Numbered from the stretch's first letter, positions 1 through 13,613 are shown. The stretch: 64,000 bases of DNA from Chaetoderma sp. LZ-2023a (GCA_034401795.1 CM067372.1:32542571-32606570), one strand, 5' to 3'. Notes: generated from the letters alone by a model not told the origin. A program made the numbers and translations.

Positions 1-150
1 CCGCTCACCACGTAATCGTGTTGGAATCGATTCCAAACCTAAATTCACAGAACGTAGATCTCAAGGTGGTTATGCGGGTAAGCTGTTGAACACCTTTAAA
101 TTAACATGACTGTGTGCTGTTGCTGCCAACGCTTCTAGAGGAATTATCAC
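1..150 (-). mobile_element. Family A repeat, divergent copy, cut by the window start
   Basis: Retains the TGTTGG..TCGAT segment, GGGTAAGCTGTTGAA (donor-like motif plus hairpin start) and GCTGTTGCTGCC, but little else. Confidence 0.5.
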
Positions 151-587
151 CAAGACGATCAACATAATGTATTTTTTATTGTATGGCTATCAAGGTCAAA
201 CAATTCGTGCACTTGGCGGACTAATCGATGCCCATGGCGGGACTAGATTACGTCATAGTAATTGTAGCATCTGCTTACACGAGACGTAGGGGTTTTTGAC
301 GTCAGATTACTTGAGTGCTAGATCGTGTCCTTCTATTAATACCACTATTATATTTATTTGAGGCGTTTCAGTAGATACTCAACACAGGTAGCCACACACC
401 GAGCTACTCAGACAGCAATCCTGCGTTATCATTATGTACATCCTAATAGCATCAATAAATACAGTATCAGTACAGTAATCTGTGGCATTCATCATCTTCA
501 ATACCAGCATCATCGTCATCATCATCCCCATCATATGCTTGAATATAATAAGCCTACAAGTAGTATCATAATTCATCTTTCCAGAGT
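151..587. other. No feature recognised
   Basis: AT-rich sequence; open frames at 358-612 read through CAT/ATG-rich simple sequence and overlap on both strands. Nothing supported. Confidence 0.6.
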
Positions 588-970
588 ACCCACCCATCAT
601 ATGACGTCATAATGAACTGAGTGATGTGTACAATGACATCATAATGAATGACGTCATGAATGATGTCGATTAGTACGTCACGAACGCATATTTGAAGCCG
701 GTCTATGCATTGTTGTACAAATTGTTTGCATTTACTATTTAATAAATATTCTGTTGACTATTTTGAAACTAATTTGACTGGGCGCTGTTGCTGCCATAGG
801 CAGCAACAGCACCCAGTCAAATTAGTTACACAATATTCAACAGCTTCCCTGTAGTTTTCAGGAGATTGATAGCTAGGGCATTTGGGGATCGCGCAATCCC
901 ATCACGCGAGGTGTGGGTGGAGCTTAGTTAGTGATGGGCAGGGCATAGCTAAAAACGGAAAGGTACATCG
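588..970 (+). mobile_element. Family A repeat (CRE / hairpin / GC-box)
   Basis: Full-length example. It begins CTTTCCAGAGTACCCACCCA, has two perfect TGACGTCA palindromes (602-609, 649-656) and TTTAATAAATATTCTGTTGA. The long hairpin has its centre near GCTGCCATAGGCAGC (about 795) and arms of roughly 45 bases ending at CAACAG. The far end reads GTGGGTGGAGCTTAG, GGGCAGGGCATAGCTA, GGAAAGGT. No coding capacity. The same subfamily recurs at 51,498-51,878. Confidence 0.85.
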
Positions 971-2869
971 ACTCCTAAAGGCATACAAATTTAATAAAAC
1001 AAGAATAAATTTATTGATAGAAATATGTTACGTCCTTTTCCAGTTTCCATAATTGTACAGAACAGCACATGAAAAAGCCTTGGTAACGCACAGCACTTTG
1101 TGGCTGGGGAATTAATGAACAACAATCTGCCGTATATGATCTATTAGTAAATGAAACTTTAAGATACTCCTTTAAATATTAAGGAGAGTCCTGTTGTTTG
1201 TAAATTGTTATCAGGAGCTTCATAGATTTTTAAAGCAATACTAGTTACCGGTACATTACTTTTTTCCATTTCAGTTTGGCCTACATAAACTGTGCAAGAG
1301 TGTCACAGTAAATAGAGAAGACGGAAATAAAATAAGTTCTGTAACTATTTACTCAGATGACTGGTCAACAGTGACACACTCATCGTGTTATCAATGCCTG
1401 TATTCGACTGGGACTTTTCCATAGAGTAAATTCACTCGCGCAGTTGCCGAAATGTTTTCTACGCAAATGTACTCGTCAGTCGAATGAAAACATCCTAGCA
1501 GTATGGAAGTTACAGAAACCGACTATATCGCCTAAATTTTACTATTTTGAAAATAAAATCCGCGTTTTAGTACTGTTTTCCTACGTAGTGAATCCTAAAT
1601 AATAGTAGAAGTCATCTCCTAAGTCCCGCATTTTCATATTTTCATCACGTCACATACTTCACGAAACATGTCACACGTTATGGCTTCGGCTTGTTTCGTG
1701 CAGTGTTTTTTCCGGGAAATATCACTCAAAATCGGCAAGGAATTTAAGCCGTTGCTGCGTAAAATGTTCACATTTGCAAACAGTACCTTTGACAAGGCAT
1801 CCATTATATGTCTGGCCCATTTAACAAGTCAGGCGTATATGTAATATGTTAACAAAAATATATATCCTGCCATCTTTGATATTATACTGTATTACCTCCC
1901 TTGCCGCCAGTTTGTGAACGTATCTTTAATTATCATCATCTCAGATAATCTGTGATTTAATAATGAAATGAGAGAGCAAAATTAGAGCTGCTTTTATATA
2001 ATACTTTTTATCATTGTTGGTTAGGCTTATCGTTATTAATCATACTGACCAATAGTATTTTTCATCAATTTCGATAAGAAAATCGCACTTTCTCATTGAA
2101 GCGTTTCATAATAACAACATTAAATTTACTCAGCGCTATTAACCTGCTGCGTTTTGGTCATTGAATTGTTGCTTCATTTTAGTGTATTAGGTCTTAATCT
2201 GAAATAAGTAGATGTTTCTATCCGCTGCTAGGACCATGCATTCAAATAAGTAGGTGAATTCGTCTCCTAGTGAATTTGATTGGCATATAGTGCAAAAGCG
2301 CTCATTTGTTGGTATATGCTCGATCATGAAATTACCCACACTTCCACCGATAGTCTATGCTTTCCAGTCCTAAAGTTGCATAGAATTCTAGAGAGATTTG
2401 GTGAAAGGAAAATTAAATAATTTTCTAATTTGATTTCTTCTTTAAAAATCCTATATGACATACAGATTCTGCTAGTGAATATATTCTTCAATGTTTAGTG
2501 AGGAACTGTCAGTCTCTCTTCGGATACGTATAAACATCCTTTGTCATCCACTATGAAGCAGAAACGTCTTACGAAGACATCATTCACGACCTGGTCATAG
2601 CCAAAGTCAAGAAAATATCAAGTTTTGAAGTTTTGATTGGAGAAATATCTGTTCATAGTGCAGTAGTCTATGTAGGCCATGCGGAACATGTTTTAAGCTT
2701 TCTATGTTTACATTTGCTAACTTGGATTTAAACTTGTGCTTATTGTTTTATAAAGCGTACCATTGCCGTTAGGGAAACTGAGAATGGGGCCACGCATAGT
2801 ACTTTATGAGACAACAACAACGCACCCTCATTTACAATCACATGGCTAGCATTTGATCAGGCATCTCCA
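971..2869. other. No feature recognised
   Basis: About 1.9 kb of AT-rich DNA without long open frames or clear repeats. Confidence 0.6.
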
Positions 2870-3246
2870 ATGGAAAGATCCGATCTGTCACTCAAGTGTA
2901 TAACGTCATGATAAATTACATCACTTTTAAGCTGACGTCACTATCAAAACGCGTAATGAATGCTATATTTAGGTCCATTGTGAGCATTAAATAAACCGTC
3001 AAGTGTACAAATTTGATGTTTTTGCTATTTATTAGACATTCTGTTGAATAATTTGAAACTAATTTGACTGCGCTGTTGCCGCCATGGGCAGCAGCAACAC
3101 TCAGTCAAATTAGTCGCAAAATATTCAACTAAGTTACCTGTATAGATACCTTGAAATTGGCATTCACGGAATTCACCATTCAAGTATCTAACTCGATCCA
3201 AAGCCTGGACGGAGCTTAGCTAGTAATGGGCGGGGCATACCTAGAA
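2870..3246 (+). mobile_element. Family A repeat, second subfamily
   Basis: Starts GATCTGTCACTCAAG, has GCTGACGTCACT, the hairpin GACTGCGCTGTTGCCGCC / GGCAGCAGCAACACTCAGTC, and ends GGAGCTTAGCTAGTAATGGG + CGGGGCATA. Confidence 0.8.
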
Positions 3247-3296
3247 AGAAATCACTGTATTAGTACAGAGAAACGTGACTCGCAAAGAATGCACTG

Positions 3297-3634
3297 CCAC
3301 AAGACAGACCAGCATCCCAGCAACACACTCCGACAAGACAGACCGGCATCCCAGGAATACACTCCCACAAGACAGACCAGCATCCCAGGAAGACACTCCA
3401 ACAAGACAGACCAGCATCAGAGGAATACAATCCGACGGGACAGACCAGTATCCCAGGAAGACACTCCGCCATGACAGACCAGCATCCCAGAAATACACCC
3501 CGACAAGAGAGAACCGCATCCCAGTAATACACTCTGACAGGACAGACCAGCATCCCAGGAAGACACTTCGACATGACAGACCAGCATCCCAGGAATACAC
3601 TCCGACAAGACAGACTAGCATCCCAGGAATATTC
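3297..3634. repeat. 34-bp minisatellite, about 10 units
   Basis: Unit approximately ACACTCCGACAAGACAGACC + AGCATCCCAGGAAT. The AAGACA anchor recurs at 3,301, 3,335, 3,369, 3,403, 3,437, 3,471, 3,505, 3,539, 3,573 and 3,607: a strict 34-bp step with base changes but no indels. Because 34 is not divisible by 3, the open frames on both strands are by-products that cycle through frames every three units. Confidence 0.95.
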
Positions 3635-4069
3635 TCATAGCCGTAGCTAAGTGCCGTGCAATTATATTCAAGGCACGTTGCCCATGGTTCAAAGATAGGG
3701 TTAGATTTTTCTTAATTAGAATTCAATTTGTCCAAAAGAAAGCCCAACAAACAAATCTTAAAACCATAATAAAACCAACATATAGTTAATCATGCAGAAA
3801 AATTAATTTTAATATTATCGAGAATTTGGTTACCGATTTCCCAAGCATATATAACGTTTGTATTATCTGCGCGGCATTAATAAACATGTCGACATAAAAA
3901 GACGAAGAGTGTGCTACGAGTAGACTTAGGCCGTGTTCTCACTAGAGAATATATTTTTTATAAATCACAATATGAATTTCGTGAAAAACACTCAGCAATG
4001 CTCGTAAATCGCAATAGTAGAAATGACTGAAAGAATTATTGAATCCTTAGAAAAAAGCTAAGTATAATA
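3635..4069. other. No gene; one family B stub
   Basis: Only the stub at 3,930-3,955 is recognisable. Confidence 0.6.
3930..3955. mobile_element. Family B hairpin MITE, terminal stub
   Basis: TTAGGCCGTGTTCTCACTAG followed by AGAATA: one terminus of the element seen whole at 32,451-32,549. Confidence 0.45.
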
Positions 4070-5722
4070 GGTATTTTTTTCGAAAGCTTTTGACACAATT
4101 ATCCGTCAAATCTTACTAGATAAGCTTGCCTATTATGGTTTAGGAGGATGTGCACTCGGCTTGTTTCAGATCTATATATCTAAGTGAAAGAACTCAACGC
4201 GTATAATTCAATGCAATATGCTCTGAAACCAGGAAACAAACCGGTGGTGTTCCTCAGGGATCTATTCGTGGCCCCTTCAGTTCGCATATGCTCGATGATG
4301 ACACCAATGTGTTTTACAGCGATGAGAATATAGATAGGCTATATACAAAAGAAATTGAAGAAATTACCAATTGGTTTTCACTAAATAAGCTATTCATTAA
4401 ATGTTCATAAAACAAATTACACGTTATTTACAAACATCAAGAAACTAAGAAAATGGGATTCCAAAAATTTACATTAGCAATAAGGATATTGACGAAATAT
4501 CTAGGAGTATATTTGGACAAACATTTGACATGGGATAAGCAAATTGAGACAGTTACGGCAAAAGTTGCCAGGGTCATAGGTGTCATTCAAAGATTAAAGC
4601 CACGCATGAAACCAGACACTGTTAAAACTCAGAACTGCACACTTGTCCTCCCACATCTTATCTCTGTACCGCTAGATGGACTGCAGCGCACAACGGCAGC
4701 TAACAAAACTTCCAAATCCTCTGAGAAAATGCTTGAAACTCTTTATTAAACTAGCAGTGGACCAGAATATATTTAAATCAGCGAAACTATACTCAAACTC
4801 AAAGACATGGTCATACTACAGATGTATAAGCCTTTCACCACAATGCAATGCCACAAACCATAGCATCCAACTTCACATTCAACACTGACATCCACAGACA
4901 CACTACTAGAAATAAACATAACCTGTATACACAATTGACAAGAACAAAAACAGCGGCCCAACGAATTACAATAGACGAAGTGACACTATGATGCCAAACA
5001 TTTGTTTAATTCCAAATTAAAACAAAAAGCTGAACTGGTGTTACTTTTGGGGCAGGTTTGGTGGAGGCTGTTGCTATAGTCCACCAGATCTATTCAGAGT
5101 TATACACCAGTTTCTTTGGTATATGCATTCCTAAAGATGGAACATGGTCATCAAAATGGGAAGTATCAACACGGTTACGAGAGCTATACTCCGCTGAAAA
5201 GCATAAAATGAGCCAAAATAGCTTGTGCGAATCAGACCTAAATTAGTTTGAATCTACATTTCATATTTCTATTCTCAGTGTACGTAGTATTATTATAAGA
5301 CATTTAAGTCACAAATACCGACAACTTTCTCACTCTAATACTGCTATGTTATTGTTGAGGCCCGACACCCATCCCACCCTCCAATCCCTATTCCCAAATG
5401 TACCATGTCAATAAACCTGTATAACTATAAAGATCCTAGATCGTAGCGAAAACACATTTAATAATAAAGTGTCTACATATTTCTAGAGTAATATAGTACA
5501 CAAATATATGCTGTGTCGTCCTGTTTTCTGTGTATACGCATATACGGGCCCTGATATTATATTATGTATGTTTATTTAAATTATCATCCTGTATATAGCA
5601 ATGTATTGTTTCTGTCTGTAGGGTGTCCATCGATTTATGATCTACCTTTGATGGACTGCCCAATTATGATGTATTTGGAATATATATTGAACACGAAATA
5701 AATTTTGAATCTTGAATCTTGA
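4070..5722 (+). pseudogene. Degenerate LINE (CR1/Jockey-like), 5' truncated
   Basis: Pieces in order on the plus strand, in shifting frames. First, RT motif A: SKAFDTIIRQILLDKLAYYG. Then motif B: TGGVPQGSIRGP (about 4,230-4,265). A shortened motif C region reads LDDDTNVFY with bases missing. Next is EEITNWFSLNKLFIKC, then KYLGVYLDKHLTWDKQIE at 4,494-4,548 and GVIQRLKPRMKPDTVKT. A weak tail (LRKCLKLFIKLAVDQNIF) follows. The 3' end is AATAAATTTTGAATC repeated as TTGAATC units (5,697-5,722), a tail type seen in CR1-like elements. Several frameshifts and stops make it an old, dead copy. Confidence 0.82.
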
Positions 5723-5793
5723 GAACTAACCCGGAATAACGCCATACGTCAGTAATACGTTATTCCTGATTAAGCATTTAGTAAGAGCACGGC
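5719..5793. mobile_element. Family B hairpin MITE, degenerate
   Basis: CCGGAATAACGCCATACGTC then GTTATTCCTGATTAAGC and ACGGCCTTAG; the inverted halves are still visible. Confidence 0.5.
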
Positions 5794-5879
5794 CTTAGGT
5801 GGTGTCAAAGATTTTGATGGCATTTAATGCCACTATCTCACGAACCGACTTAATTGGGTTTTGCAATGCATATATTGAT

Positions 5880-5972
5880 TATGGTCGTGTTCACACTATC
5901 TTAATCGGGAATAACGCCATACTTCAGTATAGTGTTACCTCGGATTAACTCTCTCGTGTGAACACGGCCTGT
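5880..5972. mobile_element. Family B hairpin MITE
   Basis: GGTCGTGTTCACACTATCTT, GGGAATAACGCCATACTTCA, GTATAGTGTTACCTCGGATT, GTGTGAACACGGCC. Two arms of about 45 bases form a near-complete palindrome. Confidence 0.65.
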
Positions 5973-7075
5973 GACAAATTAAGGTCCTGTTCTCATACAG
6001 CCGCTATTTCGGTAAATACCCAATATATCGTCTAGCATTCTCATTGGACTAACTCTTGACTCGGAATAAATAAAATGCGTCACTTATTTCTGAAACTTAA
6101 TTCAAAAAAATCGGCTTATCTTCCAAATTGCAATATATCTATATTGCTTCGCTATGTGAACGCAACCTATTCCCTCAAAATTTGACAGGTATCGTTACCG
6201 TCAGCATTTTCTCACACTCCACCAGGTAGTACTAGGTTTCTCATATTATCTCACTCGCCGCCAGGTGACGCTATCGCCCAGTCCAGGATTGTCTTCCACC
6301 AGTGTGAATGCAAACAGATATATCGGATATATATATTAGCTGATATAATACACAAAATAGTTTTAAAGGATTAGGCAATGAGAAAGAGGCATACAAATCT
6401 TTGCGCTGGTGTGGTAGAATAACAAATGCTAGATCATTCGAGGCATTGGAACGATAATGTTTATGATGAGTCCAGTGAAAAGGGTATTAACATAAGCATT
6501 GTTTTATTTCGGTGTACGTCTATCTTCCGCAGAAACAAAAACGTGAAGTAATACATTTAAATGCACTATTCTAATCAGGACCGTGGATCCTGCGTCTGGA
6601 CCGTCAACACATCAAAGACGTCACGTTTTGCGAGAGTTATTGCCATGTTCTCATCATAAATCACCGATCACGTGGTTACTCTCGGGACGCGTGCCTCAAA
6701 ATAACATGATAAATATTATGTTTACTGGACGTTATGTTTATTCTTTGATGCACAAATCAACATGCCGATATGGGAGGTAAACACGGCAGGTGTGTTCCTA
6801 TGAGTGCAACATTCCTGTAGCACCACGTCTCCTATATGACTTCTGTCACATCATCTTGTCTGGAGAGTCAGCATGTTTAAGACACATAAAGCAATCAGGA
6901 AAATATTAAAATGAATAAATCGGTGGCTGAGGTTAAGCAATCAGAACCGCCTACTGCTACTGATAAGTAATCCGTTGAAAATATGCCACATACATACAGA
7001 TGACTGCTTGAAGAAAATCTATTACATATATAGATAGCGTAATTATCCATTAAGTATGTGTTAATGTAGGAAGAC
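5973..7075. other. No feature recognised
   Basis: AT-rich; contains weak GTTCTCATAC / GTGAACGCAACC ends (5,985-6,170) that could be a worn hairpin element. The 65-codon frame at 6,583 has no support. Confidence 0.5.
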
Positions 7076-7325
7076 GATCCGTCACTCAGTAGCTGACGTC
7101 ATAATCAAAATACGTAAGAATCAAATGAAGTCGGTCCAACACGAAAATGGCAAAGGTCCGACAGTAGACCTACGAGTCTGAATTTTTACACATTTGGTGA
7201 ATTTATAAATTAATAAATATTATGTTGAATATTGTGTAAACAATTTGATTAGCAGGTCCCTACAGCATACAGTCGAATTGGTTTTAAAATATTTATCCGC
7301 TTAACTGTATAGTATAAATTGTTAA
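7076..7325 (+). mobile_element. Family A repeat, degenerate
   Basis: Retains GATCCGTCACTCA, AGCTGACGTCATAATCA, TTAATAAATATTATGTTGAA and TTAACTGTATAGT; the hairpin arms are strongly eroded and the GC-box end is missing. Confidence 0.6.
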
Positions 7326-10300
7326 AATCTATTAAACCATTATTGATCGTGATGATGTGCAAAGGCACGTATTGCTTGCCTATTATCTGGGAGAGGTTAA
7401 TTGGAGACCCGTATGTATAACGTAATGGATTTAGTCATCCCATATACCTTACGCATGCAATGTATAGGTGATATACATTGGAATTGAGGAAGGGATAACA
7501 TGGATGGGGCATATATAATAACTAGCCACACGATATCACTTGTCATGGACACCACAAAACCACAAAGCTTTTGTAAAATGATTACCAATTCTTAATTACA
7601 TTAATTCCCCCAGAATACGTTCTGTGTTATTTGCTTTGCGAGAGTTGATGGGTATTGACACCGTAGCTCGGCGCCCACGCGGGTAATGGAAAGCCTACGA
7701 TCATATCCTAAACGCACGAACTAGACTTAGCACAGTACATTATTACGTCATGGTGGTTATAGGACTAAGGATGATATAACAGCTTTTGTACGAAATGCTT
7801 GTCTCAACTATGCCATAACGTGGCCGTGACCGGTCGTTGCTGACCGTACAAGGAGACCCGAAAACAGTAGCAAACATACCAGAGGACGAGCTACACTAGA
7901 AGATATGCGGCCTGGCGAGTGAGAGGGCTGGACCAAGCTTAGCTGAGCAGCTTCAGACAAGAGCTGAGTTGACACACGGATGGTACTAGCGGGACCTATG
8001 TACTCAAGACTGACTCTAAACAAACAACGTTAGTTGACATAAGCAGCGACTTAGAGGCCATTATATGGGCTGACAGTGGTAAATTTGCTCACTGGTAACG
8101 GTGTAAAACCTGTTATCCACCAGATTTAAGTCTAATTCTCAGGCTAAACTTTTCTCAAATACTGGCTATTGAGTAAGAAAATCTCTGAACAAACTATTAT
8201 CTGTGATGGAAGAATGCGATGTGCTCTCGCTGGTGTTAAACTAAGATTGGACCATTGTCAGCAAGAATACTGATATATTAGTTGACAGGACGGTATTTTA
8301 TCCACCCTGTAGACTGTTTGCCCAGCTCTTTATTAGAGTATCGCCAACATAATTAGCGAATAGCTGAAGTAATGTTCACTCATTGACCTCCAGCGAGAGA
8401 TTCTTGACCGATGACTGCGCAAATAAGCATGTGAGATATTAGAGGTTTACAAATAATATTATGGCGTATCAAAGACGTCATCGATGAATGCTTTTAAACT
8501 TATTAGTAGAAAGCACAATTTCACGCAGCAAATCCATCTATTTCACTTGTGATGTAAGCATGCATGTGGGCTGTTGGACATTTTGAAAGCGCTTTGTCTT
8601 GATGCTGTTGTTAACTTTACCAACATCTTCCCATGAATTATGACACATTTTGCTATTTGTTGATGTATTAAAACCAAATTAAAAAATTTCGCAATATCTG
8701 TTTGAGCTATATTAAATAGTCATACTTTAGAACGCGATGTCATGGCACTTGTCAAAGATTTATCGTCTCGAAAACTGTCCGGAAAATGCATTTGTGTGCA
8801 TGTTTCGTCGTGTCTATATTGCGATATGACAGATATATCTATTTATTATACATTATCTATTTGGGCGGTGAATAAATTGCTTCAATGCGTTAGCTTTAAG
8901 TAACTTTGATAGAACTATTTTTTTTAATAGATATCCTTTGTGTGTGGTAATGGGAAGGTTTCTCTCAAAATTGACATCTATGTGCATTGTAATGACACGC
9001 CGTAAATTATACCTAATCTAATTATTCACAATTTAGGAAACCTACAAGGTGTGACCCGTGTCGCCTGGAAGACATCCCTTTCATAAATTGGTATAAATGT
9101 GCAATCCTAAATGGCCAATAGGCAGCCATCTTTAAACCGCGGCAACCATGCGCGAATAAAAATTTAAAAATCCATAATGTGTGGCGTGTGGATTGTCGTT
9201 TTCACAACTGCACTGAATTCAAATCAAAAATGGTTACCGTACAGCAATCTGGAAAACCCCGTTTCGTAGTATGGTTCTCTGTAGCTTTGCCCGATTAATT
9301 CAACCCCCTAGACATCTAGTGGATGTGGTATTGAGAATAAGAATTAGTCCAAACACGACTTCCAATATAGCTACCAGGTGGTCATTTTCAAAATCAGTTT
9401 CCATGAAACAACTTTTTGTAGCTTTAACTAACTGTTTCATTAGCTGGCATATGAGAGGATCTCTAACAAACTGGCCCTTACATACAAATTCCAATATGAC
9501 CATGGGGCAACCATTTCTGAGTTGCATGGGGAGGATCCATTGAGAACTGATTGGTGCAAAATCCAAGATCGCCAGTTTACGCGTTATAACTCTTACTAAC
9601 TTAATTCCAATGACTAATTAAATACTTTGTCAATCAATTGCGCGTAGTATTAGGGATGGGGCATATGATAGTATTATATGAGCATTCAGATTTTTCAGTG
9701 AATCATAATGCACGTGAGGAAATAGCCTTTGTGGCAGTTCCGGCTACAAAGGATGTTACTTCACATAATTTCGCGAATTCATATAGAGCGAGAGCAAGAA
9801 TTTGGGGATCAAAATAATATCCAGCGAATTTGCTCCTGGTTATGATGCATCTATAAGCATGGTGAGCAAGTCTGGTATCAATGTCTTCGTGATGTTGATT
9901 GAACACGCAATCTTATTATAAATGGCAAAGCATTGTCAGTCTTTTCAACCAGTTACAAATGACGATATGAAAAGTCGATAACTGATAACTGATAAAACCA
10001 TGATGCGAATTGTCTCAAATTTTTGATGGAACGATATCCGACAGTTGCTGTTAAAAGGGCTAGGTTGATTTCCTCACCATAGCTGTATTTCTCTACGAAA
10101 ACACACTCATACCCACTCACTCACCCTCCCACCCACCCCTATCCCCAAAGAAACCAGGTCGTTGTCTCCAAATATGGTGTAAATTAAAATAGTTTTCAAT
10201 TTATATGGTATTACTGTTGCAAATTAAATGCAACTTGGGAAGCATGCCCATGGGACAACCAGGGCAGATTATTATTTTCTATTAGTGTTTGTTAAATATG

Positions 10301-10899
10301 TGGCGAGGATTTACTGAACATGGTCGCACCTTTATCATTGTAAAAAATCATAAATTAGCTCCTAGAAGATGGCAACAAGTATTTCTAGTTGCCATAAGAA
10401 ATAGGCCGTAAGAAAATTACTGTTGCTTGCTTTTAGCTTTAACTGTATAAACAAAACCATTTTGCTACATATACTGTTCCAGGACGTCTCTGCGTCATAT
10501 ACTTCGTCTCCTACACTTTCCATTATTTACAGATGTTGGCGATAAATACCAAGTATGTTTGTGGTAAGGTAGCAGAAACTAGTACATGGCGAAAATAAAG
10601 TTTAAATAAGTGTATGAACTCATTTCCCACAAAGTGAAAATTGCAATATTAAATCAAATTACAGGTCATTAGGCTTGTGATTATGACACAGTGTTAAGAA
10701 AATCCTATTACCATTCTTTGTTCACCCCAATAGCATTGGTGGTGTCTCAAAATAGCAGGTGTTGGTTTTAAGTGTTCACATCAATAATAATGAGTAATAA
10801 CTGCCAGCGAAACAAGTGTGTGTAAAGGTGTTCACCGCAAATGAACATGATTCTCTCACAGAAATGGACACAATAAATATAATTATAGCGATACATTTC
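7326..10899. other. No gene recognised
   Basis: About 3.6 kb. Short open frames (7.4, 7.8, 9.3, 9.7 kb) show no family signature. The 9,271-9,566 stretch is open on both strands and has recurring ATGACCA / CAGTTTCCATG-like words, possibly an old repeat. Confidence 0.5.
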
Positions 10900-11272
10900 T
10901 AGCTAGGCTCCGCCCATTTCTAACTATGACCAGCCATTTCTTGCTATATGTCCTTCCCATTTCTTGCTTATTTCCACCAACGTTGTACGGGCGCTTTAAT
11001 CCAGAATCCCAATTTCAAGGTAGTTAACTATACATGTAAGTTGTTGAATATTTTGAAACTAACTGCTTTGGCGCTGTTGCTGCCCATAGCAAATTAACTT
11101 CAGAATATTCAACAGAATATTTATTAAACTAGAACTTCATCAAAAGCATACACTTGAGATGCATGCTGTCGGTCTGACTTTTGCCACTTTCGCGTCGGAT
11201 CTACGTCAGCCAACAAGTGAATATTTTGATTATGACATCAGAAGCTTGGGTGACAGATCGGATTCCTACAAT
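10900..11272 (-). mobile_element. Family A repeat, reverse orientation
   Basis: GC-box end (CTAGCTAGGCTCCGCCCATT) first, then ACTATACATGTAAGTTGTTG, hairpin with GGCGCTGTTGCTGCC, AATATTTATTAAA, then TTGATTATGACATCAGA and GTGACAGATCGGAT. Second subfamily. Confidence 0.72.
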
Positions 11273-11685
11273 GAATATCAGTAATCAAGATGGCCATAAT
11301 TAAATTGATGACAAATAATAATAACAGTTTACTGTTTATGATTGCGAGCATTTCATTACGACATTAAACATTGGCATTGATGTGCACACAATCATTCAAA
11401 GGATGGTGTAATCAGAGAACCGACAAGGCACACCACGTGATGCTTGGGTTTAAATTAATTAAAGAAGATACATTATTTACAAATTTCCTAATTTCTAAAT
11501 GTTGCTAAAGTGTCTTTCTTCACTTTTCATGCAATTCATGGAGTGACGTCATTGTGTGAATGATTACTGTGGTCGGACGTCGTCATATGTTGTTGATTTA
11601 TAACTCACAGCTCATTCAGATAACGTCGTGTTAATGAGATGTACGAGAACCGGTAGTGTTTGTTAAACAGGAAATGGACTTGGAC

Positions 11686-11842
11686 CGGGGTTGGGTGGGT
11701 GGGGGTGGGTGGGGTGGTCTGAGGTGTGGGTGGGGCCAAAACTTAGCGGGCGCTATGGGGATACGCTATGGGAAAGGAAAAACCTGGGGCGATAGCACAC
11801 CTTGAGCACCCCACTTCCCCCACCCCCCCCCCCCTCCCCCTA
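11686..11842. repeat. G-rich then C-rich tracts
   Basis: GGGTGGGTGGGGGTGGGTGG at about 11,693 and a run of 14 C near 11,821; both could form quadruplex or i-motif structures. Confidence 0.7.
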
Positions 11843-12291
11843 TTCCTATTCGCGTGATGACGTCATACTGTGAATTTTCGTTGGTCTCAAAATATATGAT
11901 TTTAATTGAAATTTTAATATTCAGAGATGTTGTTAAAATTTGGCAAATTTGGCTTAATTCAGAGAATAAAATAAATTTTCAATTTTGACATTTCTTATTG
12001 AAACCTAATTCCCGCTTGTGATCTTTAAGACAATTGTTATTCAATCGATGAGAATGTATTGTGCCTGGTATGGCGTATTGGCCGTGTTAGCCATCTAATC
12101 TAGCCCTTTTTCACATCAGACCTTGAGGAATATTGTCATACGAGCCAGGTATCCCAAATAAAATAATGGATAGGGAGAAAAATTCTAAAATCGTGTGGAA
12201 AATAATAGATGGAGATTCTTCAAAACGGTCAACCCGATTTAACAGAAACATTAAATTCCGATTTAAGAAATATTAGGCCTATGTTGATAAT

Positions 12292-12380
12292 AGACCTTTC
12301 CAGTTTATCCCTGAGCATAACGTCAACCTAAGTGTGATGTAGTTGATTATGACATCATATGATTGATCGATAAACTGGAG
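12292..12380 (-). mobile_element. Family A deletion derivative (ends only)
   Basis: Carries GACCTTTCCAGTTTATC from one terminus and GTAGTTGATTATGACATCAT from the other, with the hairpin core absent. Its own ends form an inverted repeat (CCAGTTTATC ... GATAAACTGG). Confidence 0.4.
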
Positions 12381-13015
12381 TATTCTTTTCCAAACCATAC
12401 CATAATACCAGCTATCGCTAACAACAGCGAGACATCTACGTGCAATGAATTACCATCCCAAATTGACCATAGTAGTGCGCATTTGAAAATAGTGAAACTA
12501 ATTTGGATTGGAATTGGATTGAAATTGGATTATCCTGTTAAATTAATTTCAAAATATTCTGCTCTTTCAAATTTAAAGTGTTAATTCGTCGGTAAAAATT
12601 ATCTCAAATAAGAAGTTTTAATTGCAATAAGGGGATATACATGATGCGTTGCAATGCAGTATTATCGATTTATGCGGAAATCTGCAAATAATCCCATAAT
12701 TCTGTTACATAATTACTGCAATCCCAGCCTGGAATACAGAACAGAACGCATTGCCGCTAGCAAATACGCGCATAGGCGGTTTATAATGCGACGATTAATA
12801 TTTTATTTTCAGTGGAGATTCACATAAATCACTAGTATGTAATTCCCATACTGCTGCTAACGGTGCCTGGGTTTCTGATGATATGCGGGAGTTACAGCTT
12901 GTGGTTCGGTCCTCGGTCCAGGAAATTGTGGTCAACACAAATAAACCAATGGGTGCATTCAAGATAGTGACGGTAACACGCTATCAGTTCGTTAATAAAA
13001 TAAGTAAAAACAACA

Positions 13016-13016
<1 letters not shown>
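12381..13016. other. No gene; possible old family A debris
   Basis: GTGAAACTAATTTGGATTGG (near 12,492) and AATTAATTTCAAAATATTC (near 12,540) resemble the family A hairpin arms, but the rest does not align. Confidence 0.4.
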
Positions 13017-13057
<41 letters not shown>

Positions 13058-13068
13058 GCTGCTGCTGG

Positions 13069-13123
<55 letters not shown>

Positions 13124-13130
13124 GCTACGG

Positions 13131-13189
<59 letters not shown>

Positions 13190-13194
13190 GCTGG

Positions 13195-13226
<32 letters not shown>

Positions 13227-13227
13227 T

Positions 13228-13312
<85 letters not shown>

Positions 13313-13323
13313 GCTGCTGCTGG

Positions 13324-13375
<52 letters not shown>

Positions 13376-13377
13376 GT

Positions 13378-13446
<69 letters not shown>

Positions 13447-13496
13447 TACTACTGCTACTGCTACTACTACTACTACTACTACTGCTACTGCTACTG

Positions 13497-13528
<32 letters not shown>

Positions 13529-13613
13529 GCTACTACTACTACTACTACTACCACTACTACTACTACTACTACTGCTGCTGCTGTTGGCACTACTACTACT
13601 ACTACTACTACTA

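Noticed and set aside
3226-3640. Repetitive proteins of 82-126 codons on both strands; also a CRISPR-like look
   Set aside because: 34-bp tandem units without spacers, not divisible by three, in animal DNA. It is a minisatellite.
9271-9566. Pair of overlapping 88-90-codon frames on opposite strands
   Set aside because: No similarity recognised; mirror-image openness without codon signature suggests chance or an old repeat.
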